Below are positions 11,991 to 22,939 of a stretch of 64,000 nt of DNA, in pieces. The notes beneath the pieces were generated by a model, which was not told the origin of the DNA, did no database searches, and was given only the letters and a program-made list of their open reading frames with translations. Position 1 is the first letter of the stretch; every line of letters starts with the position of its first letter. This DNA comes from Opisthorchis felineus (lineage: Eukaryota > Platyhelminthes > Trematoda > Opisthorchiida > Opisthorchiidae), in contig SJOL01008473.1 of assembly GCA_004794785.1 (NCBI GenBank), positions 108,678 to 172,677 on the forward strand. The letters are read 5' to 3'. Both the position numbers and the translations under genes were made by a program.

Positions 11991-12579
11991 AAATGAATAT
12001 ATTGATTAAAAAAAAAGACATTCTTCCCTGCACAAGACACCTGCTTTTGACACTCGCTAACTGTTGAAAAAAAAATTCCGCGTATTTAAGTGACATCCAA
12101 AACAACCATTTGGAGTGCTAGAACAAAAAATGAAGAAAACCAGGTCGTCATTCTTATTGCTTTTATATGAAGACTATCTGTGTCGTCACTACTCATTACA
12201 AGGGTCAGTAAAAACACCAGTCTGTGGGCTTACTTCCCATAATCAACGCCTGGTCTAACGTAAACGGCGTGGAAGTAAAGCATGAAACAGTTCGATCGCC
12301 TGAGGTAACCTTTCAGAGCGTAGTTCATAATAACGGTTGTGTCGAAACTCAGCTGTCCTGAGTTCGCCCGATAAAAAAGACCGTTAAAAAGGCCACTCCG
12401 CTTCGGATGATGATCACAGGAAAACTGGACCATTGTGAATAAGCAGAATCTTTGGTAAGTGTGCGGAATTCTTTGAAAAATCATTTGGGTTCAATATATC
12501 TGGCATTGGTGACCTCAATGCAGAAAGTCTTTTCATGTGCTAATCAACTGTTCCTTTGAGTAAAATGATGGTCTACACG

Positions 12580-12725
12580 TAATATACTACTCATAAGGTT
12601 GCTGAAAACCGTTCGACAACCCACGACCGGCTTTCCCCTTCTTGTTCATCAGGTAAACGCGGTCCCCTGCTTCTCTCAACGTTATACCCTACTTGAATCT
12701 AAATGGCACGAAATTCGACTAATGC
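12580..12725 (-). repeat. Hammerhead repeat with near-complete core
   Basis: On the minus strand the sequence reads GTTTAC, CTGATGA, a shortened stem II, GAAAG, CCGGTC, GTGGGT. The first catalytic box is intact for seven bases. The second has GAAAG instead of GAAAC. Stem I can still form fully through G-U pairs (GUUUAC with GUGGGU). The core change and the altered stem II make activity unlikely. The left part of the 27-bp inverted repeat begins at the end of this copy. Confidence 0.7.
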
Positions 12726-12821
12726 ACTCATCTGCATACCAGTTTGGTTTTTAAGAGGCTCACCCAGCTGAATCTCTCTTTCATGATTTCCTTCAAAACC
12801 AAACTGGTATGCAGATGAGTG
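12725..12821. repeat. Perfect 27-bp inverted repeat with 43-nt spacer
   Basis: The arm CACTCATCTGCATACCAG... (12725-12751) is exactly complementary to 12795-12821. Weaker similarity extends outward for about 17 more bases on each side. The arm sequence is the outer end of the hammerhead pLTR family (compare ACTCATTTGCATACCAA near 42720), so this is a head-to-head arrangement of two element ends. Confidence 0.93.
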
Positions 12822-12829
12822 TGTTGGTC

Positions 12830-14278
12830 GAGTAACATCACAGTCATTCTCAACCATACTGCCTCCACTGAACAAAGAACGTAGTTCCATGGTTGTCCAG
12901 TGCTGATGGCGATACTTTGGTTATTGAAAACATTCAGGCGAAGGAATGTACAGGCAGTCCACCGACAATACATCCCCCAAAAAGTGTGGCTAGGTGTTGT
13001 CACCGAAATTTCCCATGAGATGTCAACCCGGAAAAATTGGCTGACCTTTCAGTTTTGTGCATACTTTGGCAGTGTCAAACAAACCAGGCTTTTCTATTCG
13101 GGGTTTGTTTGACACAGCTAGATAGATTTATTGCGTGATTCTTCCAAACTGGGTTATCCCAGTTGCATTGTAATCAGCTGGTGGTTTGATGGCGGTGCCA
13201 AACGATATGCTGTGAAGGAACTTTGTTATGACGGGTCACCGACGTGTATTCGAGCCTGTCCGTTGCAAATGCGTGCTCTTCCACCTTCCAACAGATCTTA
13301 ACGTCACATCCTTTTTCTTTGATGAAAAGACATTCGTCAACAATCATTTCTAGGTGACTCTTTTGGATACCTACCTATCTGACAGTGTCAGAGACAAATA
13401 AGACATTCCGGTTCCAACCTGCCTGATTGAATGTAGTCTCAACCGACGCACAACACCCAGGTCCACAGGTGAAGTTGGGTTGTGATAAACTAATCCAACA
13501 GAAAATAGGATTGCTACGGCTTGGGCACGCAGTAAACTAGCGTATGATGAATTGGAGGCGAGAAGCTGGTCAACTATAGTTGGACCTATTCCTGTGTGTA
13601 AAGAGGACCGTAATGTAGAAGTACATTGTCCGAAGCGACCAGACATTGTCGGATCTACAGCGGATCCAGCATGCAAAGCACACGGGACAAATTCCCGCAC
13701 GAAAAAGTATGCATTCTAGTAGTTAACTGCTGTGACGTATAGTTTCCTACTGGTTTTCTTCCCAACCACTGTCTTCAATTGACCCCAAGTAATGAGCTCT
13801 TGTTCATGATGACAATAACAGCAAAACCGGCGTTGGTTATCCGAAGTAGGGCGCAATCGGTACAATTGGCTACTTGGTAGGTAAAGCTGACGATATGACT
13901 ACGTTCTTAACATCCGAGCTTGCAATGAAATTTTCCTTTTCTAGAGGGGCCACCCCAAAAGACCATCCGGAATGGTCATTCTCGCCAGTCGGGCTCTCTC
14001 AGGATGGGATTTTTCTATTAAAAGTACGCTTTAGTGAGTCAATCTAGAGCAGTCTTTCCTAGATGGATTGTTCTGCGACTGCATATATATTCCCCGCATT
14101 TCACACGTGACCCCGAATTGCGTTGAGTGTCTGTTCAGCTACGCAATGACCGCTTCAGCGATTTGACTCTATTTTAGTGGAACTTTTGCCCCATACAACA
14201 CAATTAGTAGATCAGGTATACAACTGCTCATCTACTTTTAGCGAGTGACAGCATCCGCCTGATTAAATTGAGTAAGGT
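12830..14278. other. Non-coding stretch with a hairpin
   Basis: No gene is recognised. A 14-bp perfect inverted repeat, GTGTCAAACAAACC and its complement, lies at 13072-13085 and 13102-13115 around a 16-nt loop. The 109-codon minus frame at 13371-13700 shows no motif. Confidence 0.45.
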
Positions 14279-14284
14279 TTATTG
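14279..14284 (-). promoter_or_regulatory. Polyadenylation signal AATAAA
   Basis: The canonical hexamer on the minus strand lies about 95 nt past the stop codon of the 14381-17699 exon, which supports that stop as the true gene end. Confidence 0.6.
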
Positions 14285-14380
14285 ATAGTATCGGAGAACG
14301 AAGTAGATAAACAGCATTAGTGAAGAAATGGTGAAACACACGAGAAAAATTGAATAATATCGTCTACTACAAAGAGAAGA

Positions 14381-17300
14381 TCATTGGTGCTTGCGACTGA
14401 GTTTGTGTTCTCGAAGATCAAACATGTGTCTATGAGGGATTCCGGGTTTTGCAAATGTTCTGGATGTTCGAAATCTTGTTACTGACCTGGCAATCGACCT
14501 CTGAAACGCTCTGTTCTGGTGAGCTCCTCGTTGGTAATCGGGTTCGAATTCAAAGCGCGGTGCATACATTCTCCTTCCACGTCCTCGTGACAAACTGTCT
14601 GGTTGAGTCAACAAATATCTTCCACGAGTTGGAAATTTATCAAGATCCGGTCTCCCTCGGTTTAGCTTTAATGTGCAGTTAGATCTGGACAAGTTTTGCT
14701 GATGGATTTTCCGCTCATAGGCAATGGGTTCATCTAGGTAATTACTGCGGATGTATTTCGCCTTTCTGTACCGATCACAAAAGCCTGACTGTTCACGCAA
14801 ATTGTCCACAGAGGTTCGTAGTCGTTCTACTTCAAACCGGTCCCTACGTTTGCGTTTCGGAGTACTGGGCTGTTTAAACCTGGACTCCTCGGTCCTTCTC
14901 CTACGTTTCGTCAAGTTTTCACTGGAGTTAGAACGGCGACTTCCCACATGCATATGAATATCTGGTCTGCACACCATCTTAGGCCGCGGAACTTCTGAAC
15001 TGGAAGTTGTTGAGAGTTTCGTGGAATCGGTTTCTTGGATTGGGGTTCTACGGAGACGTTTGCTGACATGATATTCATCCACGTCGCTTGTACAGTCTGA
15101 TATTACTTCACCTTCCTCTTCGTCCGCGCTTGTTCTAGTCTCAAAGTTTTGCAAAACGCCATCTATTCGATCAGTGCATGACTCGTTGTCCATCATACGA
15201 TCATGTCCAGATGTTGGATTTTTATCCTTTCTCCTTCTTTCTAGTTTGTTCTTCTTGGGACTCCTTGCGAAATTACTGCCGACTGTTTTGTCACAAAATA
15301 CCGTTTCCTCTTCAGTAATTTCATCCACATGCGCCATATTTGGAGCTGGATCATATTCTTGAAGTTCGGATCGAGGACTGCAGGGATTGACTTCGACAGA
15401 TTGATTAATAATTCCATTTGCCATGAGATTTTCTTCTTCTACATGATAAGTCTCACCGTTTTCCTCGGTAAACGGACAACTGACTCTAAATTCTGCACTG
15501 CAGTATTCTTCAGATGACTGCTGGTTTGCGTCCTCCCCCTGGAGCTGCTCAACATCTCCACCGGATGAATCCATTTGGACTTCCTGTTTATCCGCGCCTG
15601 CCGGTACTGACAGTTCCGCGGCCCTATCGCTCACTGAATGGTTGTTCTCCGTAGAATTGCTTACCTCCTTTTGAGGTAGTTCGCCCAGTTCATGGACGTT
15701 GTTTGCATGCAAACGTTGTTGCCGTGTACTGAAAGAATTTGTCAGTAGTTTATCCGGTGAAACCGGAGTAGGTGTTTCTGGTCTGGATCCTTCAGAAGGC
15801 GTGGAAGAAATACACGTTGTGTCGTTGGTTGTGCTACTTTCAGCGCTTTCACTGCTGTCGCTGCTGTTGCTGCTGCTATTGCTCGACTGACTACTACCGG
15901 TGCTGCTGGTACTGCTGACACTTGGAGATCGGAGTTCCTTGCCTAGTCTTGGATTGCCTGATGCAGAGGATTGGTCGATTTTTGGTTCAGTCAATGAGCA
16001 ATTTGGGACCGGAGTTGGCTCCTTGGAGCTCTCTTTTAGTTCGCATTTGTTTGGACTGATTTTGCATGATGTCATTCCTGGGACTGCAAATTCCACTCCG
16101 GGCTTGTCACCAGAGCCAGGCTGGGGGGATGGTGGAGATGACTGCGCTGGTTTACCAAACAAAATCCAGTTTTTCAACCTGCGTAGTTCGGCATTGTTAT
16201 ACGAAGATAAGTCTATGTTGCAAGCTTTATATCTTTCAGAAAAAGTAGGGTTAGACTGCGTGGTATCCATCGAAACGTCTTGCTCTGTTTGAACAAAATT
16301 TACAGCTGGGTCATTATATTTTGCCTGATCCGGTGATTCTGGAGTATCGGCTAACAGGTCATCTGCACGGAAACTACAGGCAACCGTGTATGGAGATGGT
16401 GGTCCCAAGTAGTGTATTTGTCGCCGTTTTGAGGCTCGATGCAAATGACCACGGTCATCGCAGCTCCTTTCAGTAACACTGGGTACGTAGTTCGTTGGAC
16501 GTTTACTACAGGTTGCCTGGTCCTTCGTATCTGCCCAACCCTGTGTAGCACTGTGACCATATGGCTTCTTCCGAATAGGAATGGGACTTCGCTCGTGTTG
16601 ATCGGGTGAGTCTTGCTTCATGCGATGTAACACACCTTTGCAACGATAGCTATGTCTCAATGATCCCGAGCGCGTTGGAGAAGGAGAGCCTGAAACAGAT
16701 GCAGTTGAATGACGGGAAGAATTCCCCACTGTTTTCAGGTCAACCACGGTGGCTTGTCGCGTATTGGTGTGATGCAGAAGGTCTCGAGGTGACGCATCAA
16801 AATTTGATGCCCGAACCGGGATGGTGTCAAAATCCCGTTCAGTTTTATTGAATCTATGTCGGCGATGTTTGGAACATCCAGGTGAACAGCTATCCATTGT
16901 TCGCCGTTTTTGCGTCTGTTGTTCTATAGGTTCATCAGTGATTCGGTCATTGCTCCTCCTCTGGCTGTTTCTAAACGGACTGCGACATTTATTAGAGCCT
17001 GAATGGGTTCTAATACTGGGTTGGGTTCGACTACTCTGCCTTTCAAGCACGCACCCTGTACACTTTAACTTTCGGCCACAGTCACAGGAAGAACCATGCA
17101 AACGCTTGTCATGTAAGTTTACAAACTGGTCTTTGTTGTCTCTTGTAATATGATGATGAAGAGTATGACCATGAGTGCGACCGTGAGGACTATGTTGTGA
17201 CCGATGTGGCTTACAATACACCTTAGAAACCTCTTCATCAAAAGAATGGAGGTAATCATGTGGACCCATAAGATATCGATGGGATATGGAAGATTTGGTA

Positions 17301-17699
17301 TTCAGTATTCTATTTCTTGGGTCAACTCTGATTCGTTCAATGCAGTTATCCGACCGAGCTTCATTCGCGTCTCTAAGGCCGCAGCTGGTTTTGGTTCTCC
17401 TTTTATGTGATAAAATTCCAGTTTTATGCTTGGAGTTGGGAGAGGGTGGCGTTTTGGGTCCTTGAAAAGGACGACAATCAAATTCACGTCGTTTTCTGCC
17501 ACCAAATTCCAGCTCAGTTTGTCTTCCAACAGTGTGAATATGTGAACCATAACCAAGCAGCGAACCCAAAACGGTCGTCAGTTCTTCATCGTATTTCGCT
17601 TGTTCGTAAGCCTCGGTTACCACGGAATGCAAGCGTGCTAATATGTCTACCGAGTTCCGTTTCAGCCCCGTTGGGAATCTCGTCGGATGTGGTGAGCAT
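14381..17699 (-). CDS. 3.3-kb terminal exon of an unrecognised, low-complexity, probably nuclear protein
   Basis: The reading frame is open for about 1,105 codons, far beyond chance. It runs from a good splice acceptor (CTACTTCTATTTTAG before 17699) to a stop at 14381 followed by AATAAA. The frame is open through the acceptor and enters with one leftover base, so at least one upstream exon exists. The ATG at 17699 is out of frame. Near the start is a conserved-looking block, LKRNSVDILARLHSVVTEAY then EQAKYDEELTTVLGSLLGYG. Then come a His-rich region, a Cys cluster (CDCGRKLKCTGC, codon about 185 from the first LHSVV), long polar stretches rich in Ser, Arg and Pro, a poly-Ser run at about 580, acidic patches (DEEEGEVISDCTSDVD near 845), basic clusters (TPKRKRRDRFE) and an Arg/Gly tail (RGRGRR). 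This composition suits a disordered nuclear or RNA-associated scaffold, but that is inference and no family was recognised. The Ser run is CTG/GCT-rich. Confidence 0.85.
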
Positions 17700-17702
17700 C
17701 TA

Positions 17703-19300
17703 AAATAGAAGTAGTAGCTACAATCAGTGGGAATTACTAATGGTAATTATAATTACAATAGTGTCGTCAATAATACAATAGCAATCGTCAAACCAACCGA
17801 ATCATAGGTAAAAATGCTGTCCATAAATTGGACTTTGTAGCATACCGTACTCTCACACTTTAAAAAGAAGCACAAGCCATTTCAGAATATCACTCTTCAG
17901 GAAGCCAGGTGATGTTCACAAAACCGATATTTTTCAGCATCAGATGTTTTTTCTCTGAATCCACCCCGAGGTTGATGGACCACTCTTAGCATAATCCAGC
18001 TGGTGGTTTTCGAAAGTAGATGAACCATCAGCCACGTATTCGGAAGCGCCTACAAGATGTCTGTATTTTGTCAGAAGTATATAGTATTTGACGAGCTCGC
18101 CATTCGTGTAGCAGATGCTCAGAGTCTTGAAAGAGTAGGAACATATGAGGAACCAACGGAGTACGAGTGAACAAATTTTGCCAGGAGACTTTTACTGGAC
18201 GGAAAGGACCTGAGTTAGCGGTCCTATCTAGTGTATCCTTTTGTGCTTCAGGCTAACTGAAGAAAGGCCGAGCAAAATATTTACAACATGATGAGGAGGA
18301 AAGGTTTCGTACAACAAACCTCTCAAATTCTTGTCATCGCTTTGGTAGCATACCACTGTCTTTAACGTACGCAGTGTGCGGTATAGCGTCCTTTCACGTG
18401 ACTTTTCAAGGCACGCCACGGAGAAGCAAATGGAAATTGTTGCACAATGTAACAGTAAATGGGACACACCTTTTTTATTTTGGGCATATTTCATAGACCA
18501 ATTATTGTTTGTTTTTAGATTCTCCTTGAGTGTGAAAAGGTTCTACCTCAAGATGTCTCCGGGGTCCTGATCACGACCACTAAAACTACAAGAAAGAGAG
18601 GCCACCAATGCGAGGGGACTGCATTATCACTGTTCACTCGACCAGAGTAGAGCCATTCCACCTAGATCATCGGGTTCCGGGTGGACTCTGTTGAAATATA
18701 TAAAGGGCAGCATCCACCGGTTTTCGGGGAGACAGAAGGAGGTATTGTGGAACTTTTATTTCGAGGATAACGAAACTCCTTCTTGAGAGTGAAGGGTGAC
18801 AGATAAGACCGGCGTGGCACTTTTTCAATAGTACAACAATGGAATTTCCGTCGTACCTGGTTTAGGCGAGTGGAATTTCCTAGTGGGCGATGGGTGATTT
18901 GTTTCATTTGAACTGATGTGTCAGATGTCTGGCAGTCTTGTATCTACGTGAATGACACATCCTAGTACACTTTAGGTCCACAAGGGATTCGCCATACCTC
19001 CGTCTACTGAACAGACAGCTGGCATTTTTCTATGTCATTAGTCAGCCACATGCGTGATTTTCTCAAAAGTTAAAACGTCGATATTCAAAGGGTTTTGTTG
19101 CCATTTGTCAGGAAGTTGACAGATTTTGTTGGTTCTTGAAAGCAGACGTTCGCATCAGAGGTGTATTTTTGCCAATGCTCTGTTTAACTCGACTTTTCAC
19201 TTCAATACTCCTTTGTTTGATGTTCTAGCCTCTTTAATATGGCACGTTTCAGCCAATGTTATGCATAACCCAAATCAGTTTATTGGCAAAGTTATTTCCC
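17703..19300. other. Intronic or intergenic sequence upstream of the large exon
   Basis: This should hold at least the start of the intron preceding the 3.3-kb exon. No upstream exon with a matching phase could be picked out with confidence. Confidence 0.4.
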
Positions 19301-19306
19301 ATTTAG

Positions 19307-19457
19307 AATGAGAACAAAGATGGGTTGACGAACATGTTTTCGGCAAGGTCTTTTCTAGTTTGACAGTTGCAACAACTGTCAACTGTCAACTTTTCAACTG
19401 TATGACTTGAAAAGACCTTGCCGAAAGCATGCTCACCAGCCCATCTTTGTTCTCATT
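19307..19457. mobile_element. MITE-like foldback element with about 49-bp inverted arms
   Basis: The left arm 19307-19355 (AATGAGAACAAAGATGGGTT...) pairs with the right arm 19409-19457 with few mismatches. The spacer contains a second, shorter palindrome, GACAGTTG and CAACTGTC around CAA, at 19362-19380. There is no coding capacity. The size and structure suit a non-autonomous DNA transposon or foldback element. No target-site duplication was established. Confidence 0.75.
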
Positions 19458-19459
19458 TT

Positions 19460-22400
19460 ACTGTTTTTTGGGAGTAATCCAGCTTTTTGGAGGACCGGAA
19501 AGTTATATTGTTTGGTTCTGCAGGTTCGTTTCCCCAAAGAAAGATTGCAGTGGGAACTCATTCTGTGCCGATAGAATAGATCCTCAATTGAGGTGCCCTC
19601 CGCTGAAGGGGGATCCTCCTATTGGAGAGTATCGTGTCGTCCGAAGTCAAAGTATTCCAAACATGTGGTGTCTCAAACGGATCTCGTTTTCTCCTGTTCG
19701 AACCACTTTTTTACGTCCAAGGTTTTTTCGTACGGGTCTCAATATTCCAGTTTTTCATCTTTCTCGTCTTTTGGCTTCCCAAAAGTGACATAGACTGACG
19801 ACATTTCTAAATAGAGGACATGGATTGGAAGAAACAAAATTTTGCCAAGTGCGAAGTATTCCTTCTTCAAGAGTTTTGTGTCCAACTATCAAACAGCATT
19901 CACTGAACTCACCTCGAGCTCGCTCGACATGATAAAGCTGGGTTCGTTTCTTTTTCAAGTAATAAACCAGAGGTTTTTACCTTCTGAAGACTTCTAGACA
20001 AGTGCTATTCTGGCTGGATTACATTTGTGTCATTTTGTTGACAAGGCAGTGTTATACAGTCGTATTTATTGAGAAAACTCAACGGCTTCAACAAGTTTTG
20101 GAGTGCTTCTTCAACAGTCTCTCCGATTTCCAACCAAGTAGATTAATATGGCAAAAGTCATCATAAGTTTGATACGCTGCAGACGGCGGATGTTTCATCT
20201 GATCCACCAAATATACGGGTGACCGGGAAAATTGGAAATGGAATACGAATATAAATCCGTTTGGTAATTCTGCTTTTTTTAACACACATACGTCGATGCA
20301 ATTATGGTACTCCGCTTGGGCTTGCGATAGGCCAGGGAAACTGGCCTTGATGTGGCTACGCGATCACACCGAACTTGTCCAGTTTAGGTGGGTGTGAGTT
20401 GCCAGTAATCTTTATCCCCTGGCCCATCATCATACTTCGCCTTCAAAATATTACAGTAAACTTGCCCGTGAGTGATTGTAAGTCAAGCCGACAAGTTGGA
20501 ATGAATAACGAGGGGTAATGTGTAGACTAATCCGCTACAGTGCACTGAATTGTTTTCAATTTCATTGAACCATGATTAATGTAAAGCATCTGGTCTAAAG
20601 GAGCGCCGAAAGATTCTATGGAAATCTAAATTGTATATCTTTGGGAAATTCAAAAAATTTCCCAAATCAAGAATGTCTTCCTAATGTCTTTTGAAATTGT
20701 GCTTCACAGTGTACGAGTGAGATACGATGATAGTTGCAACAACTTCAAACATATGCCAAGCTGATAGTCGCAAGATAATACACTTTCTGTCATTGTTTAA
20801 CGCCACTCTTTTGAAAAATGCGACAGAGCAGCTAATAAGCTCATCCACACAACAACATAGTGAAAATCAGCATGAGAAACGAATTACGGTTTGAAAATAG
20901 GAATGGTAACGTTGAGAGGTTAGGTTATAGCCTTGCATGGTTTGTGTGTAACTAAAAAGTTGGTCGATTATCGTATGGACCACATTGCGTCAGATTTACC
21001 GCTATACCGGAACACTCGGTGATGACCAAATCTATCCTTTAAATAGTGATGAAGGATAGACTGTTCATGCCTATTTAAGAGCATAAAGAGGGAAAAGGAA
21101 ATACATCTTCACGTTGGTAGAAGTCGAACACTGCTACCGGTAGGAGAATGCATAGTGGTTAGCCGGAGTCGGGTTATCAAGCTTATTATCCTCTTGCTCC
21201 ATTTTGTCACGTGAGCCTCTGCTTAACACCCTTGCAGTAGTTCCCACACTAGCAAACCAGTACAAGCCTCACTCTGCAGAACACCCTTACAGAATCGGTC
21301 GACTACCTCAGGCGAGCAGCAGCAAACCTGCCCAGACCTATGGGGGTCCACATTCAGATCCACTGGGTTAATTTACCCTGTACATCAACCAGTCGCGTAT
21401 TGAAATGGGATTGTAGAGTTATCAGTCCAGCGGTATTTGCAACCATACAACTGAGGTCAAAAGTACTCCATAGATCCTTAGTCTAAAATGTTTTTGACGT
21501 GTAAAAAACGTTTTGGTCTTATCGGTTGAATCATGCAGACCAATAGACACACTGAAAAATAGCGCTAATCTAACTAACTTCGGTCAAACTTGCCCACCAG
21601 CTACCTTTGTACTAAAAATATATTGAGGAAGCATCAAATCTACACATTGTTGGACAGTTAATTTGAAACCCTCTCAAAGTATTATATTAAAATTCTTCCT
21701 AAATTCGAACATTGTTTGGCAATCCTGGTCAGGTGAAGCTAGGATGAGAACAATTCGAACACGACTTAACTAGCTGTTGATTTATTCACAAACAACTTAG
21801 ACAATGGTTGTAGTAATGGTAGATGAATTAAGCGGAAAATGTGAGAAATTCAACGACTCCCAGCTTTTTTCAGTGATTATCTAACCGCTGTAGATAACTA
21901 AACTCTAGTGTAACCATGACACTCCGAAAACGACCCTGAAACACAGTGTGTGAAACTCGTCCAGTCCATTGGTGAGGATTTCCGCTTTTGAAGCTTTCGG
22001 TTTCCTTTATAGCCATGCCTTTTTAAAGGTCGACTCAAGTTAAGAAATTAGCTATGGGAAAATACTTTGACGGTTCGAACCAGGCCACGGTGCCGTCGTC
22101 AGTGTCCGACTGAACAAGGTGTAGTTGTTCTGTGTGAAGTCCGTGGCGCAAGCTTATTGCACTGTTTGTTGGTTTCCACACAAGCAGTGGTAAGGGAAGA
22201 AGTTCAGATTGGTGGAGTAAACGAACGCAGAACTGAAAACACCAAAATCATAGACTTATTGTTAAAGTTGTTTCTCTAATCACCGTGCCACAAAGCCTGG
22301 CTCATATGCTGGTGTGGTTTGTGGCTTGTGATAATTGCGCAGAATAGAACGCTGTGAATAAATGACTTGAATTGTTTGTTGGTATTCTCCGTATCCCCCT

Positions 22401-22730
22401 TTTTCCATCTTAGTCAAATAGATTTTGGCTTTTGGTATGCACAACTGTGGCACTTCAGCTGCACACGGTAAGCCTCAGCACCAAAGTAGTTACAGAAGCA
22501 TGCAGTTCGTAAAAATTAACAACTTTGAGGCGGATGTACTCACAAATGTGGACTATATCACGCATCATGCCTGGATTTATTGATCAAAGTCATGGATTAG
22601 CCTATATCTATGTGCCCGTACTGCTATTGAACCCTAGTCTACTGAGTGAAAGCCGAAACACGATAACAAACTTAGTGTTGCCAGATTTCCCTCCTTGTTC
22701 CCTGATAGGTACACATAAGTTCAATGTTTA
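19460..22730. other. Non-coding stretch
   Basis: The 119-codon plus-strand frame 19429-19788 has no motif and begins inside the foldback element. A small perfect hairpin, TTTGGGAAATT and its complement, lies near 20639-20665. Nothing else is supported. Confidence 0.4.
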
Positions 22731-22731
22731 C

Positions 22732-22937
22732 CTGACAACCACGCGAGAATAGTCCGAATGCTCGTAAGATTTTGCAGAAAAATCCTCAGTATGGGCCACT
22801 TCCAACCTATATTTTGACACAAAATCCAATAGGACAGACTGGTTTTGGCACATGTCAATTATACATGGAGCCTGATAATTCGCAATTAACGAAACCGGTT
22901 TACTGCTTAAGAGTGCTGCTTTCAAAATCATTCGATG
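22732..22937 (-). CDS. Possible internal exon, unrecognised
   Basis: A minus-strand frame of about 68 codons is bounded by a plausible acceptor (GGTAACATTTAG) and donor (GTTGTCAG then GTAAAC). It translates to a non-repetitive sequence including KPVSLIANYQAPCIIDMCQN and LLDFVSKYRLEVAHTEDFSA. The in-frame stop falls inside the intron at the donor, as expected for a true exon. No family was recognised. An overlapping plus-strand frame exists, so the strand is uncertain. Confidence 0.3.
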
Positions 22938-22939
22938 CT

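Noticed and set aside
15699..15890. Plus-strand frame with a Leu run
   Set aside because: It is antisense to the Ser-rich part of the large minus-strand exon, so it is a shadow.
16351..17153. Several other frames of 60-110 codons on both strands
   Set aside because: They overlap the 3.3-kb exon and lack independent evidence.
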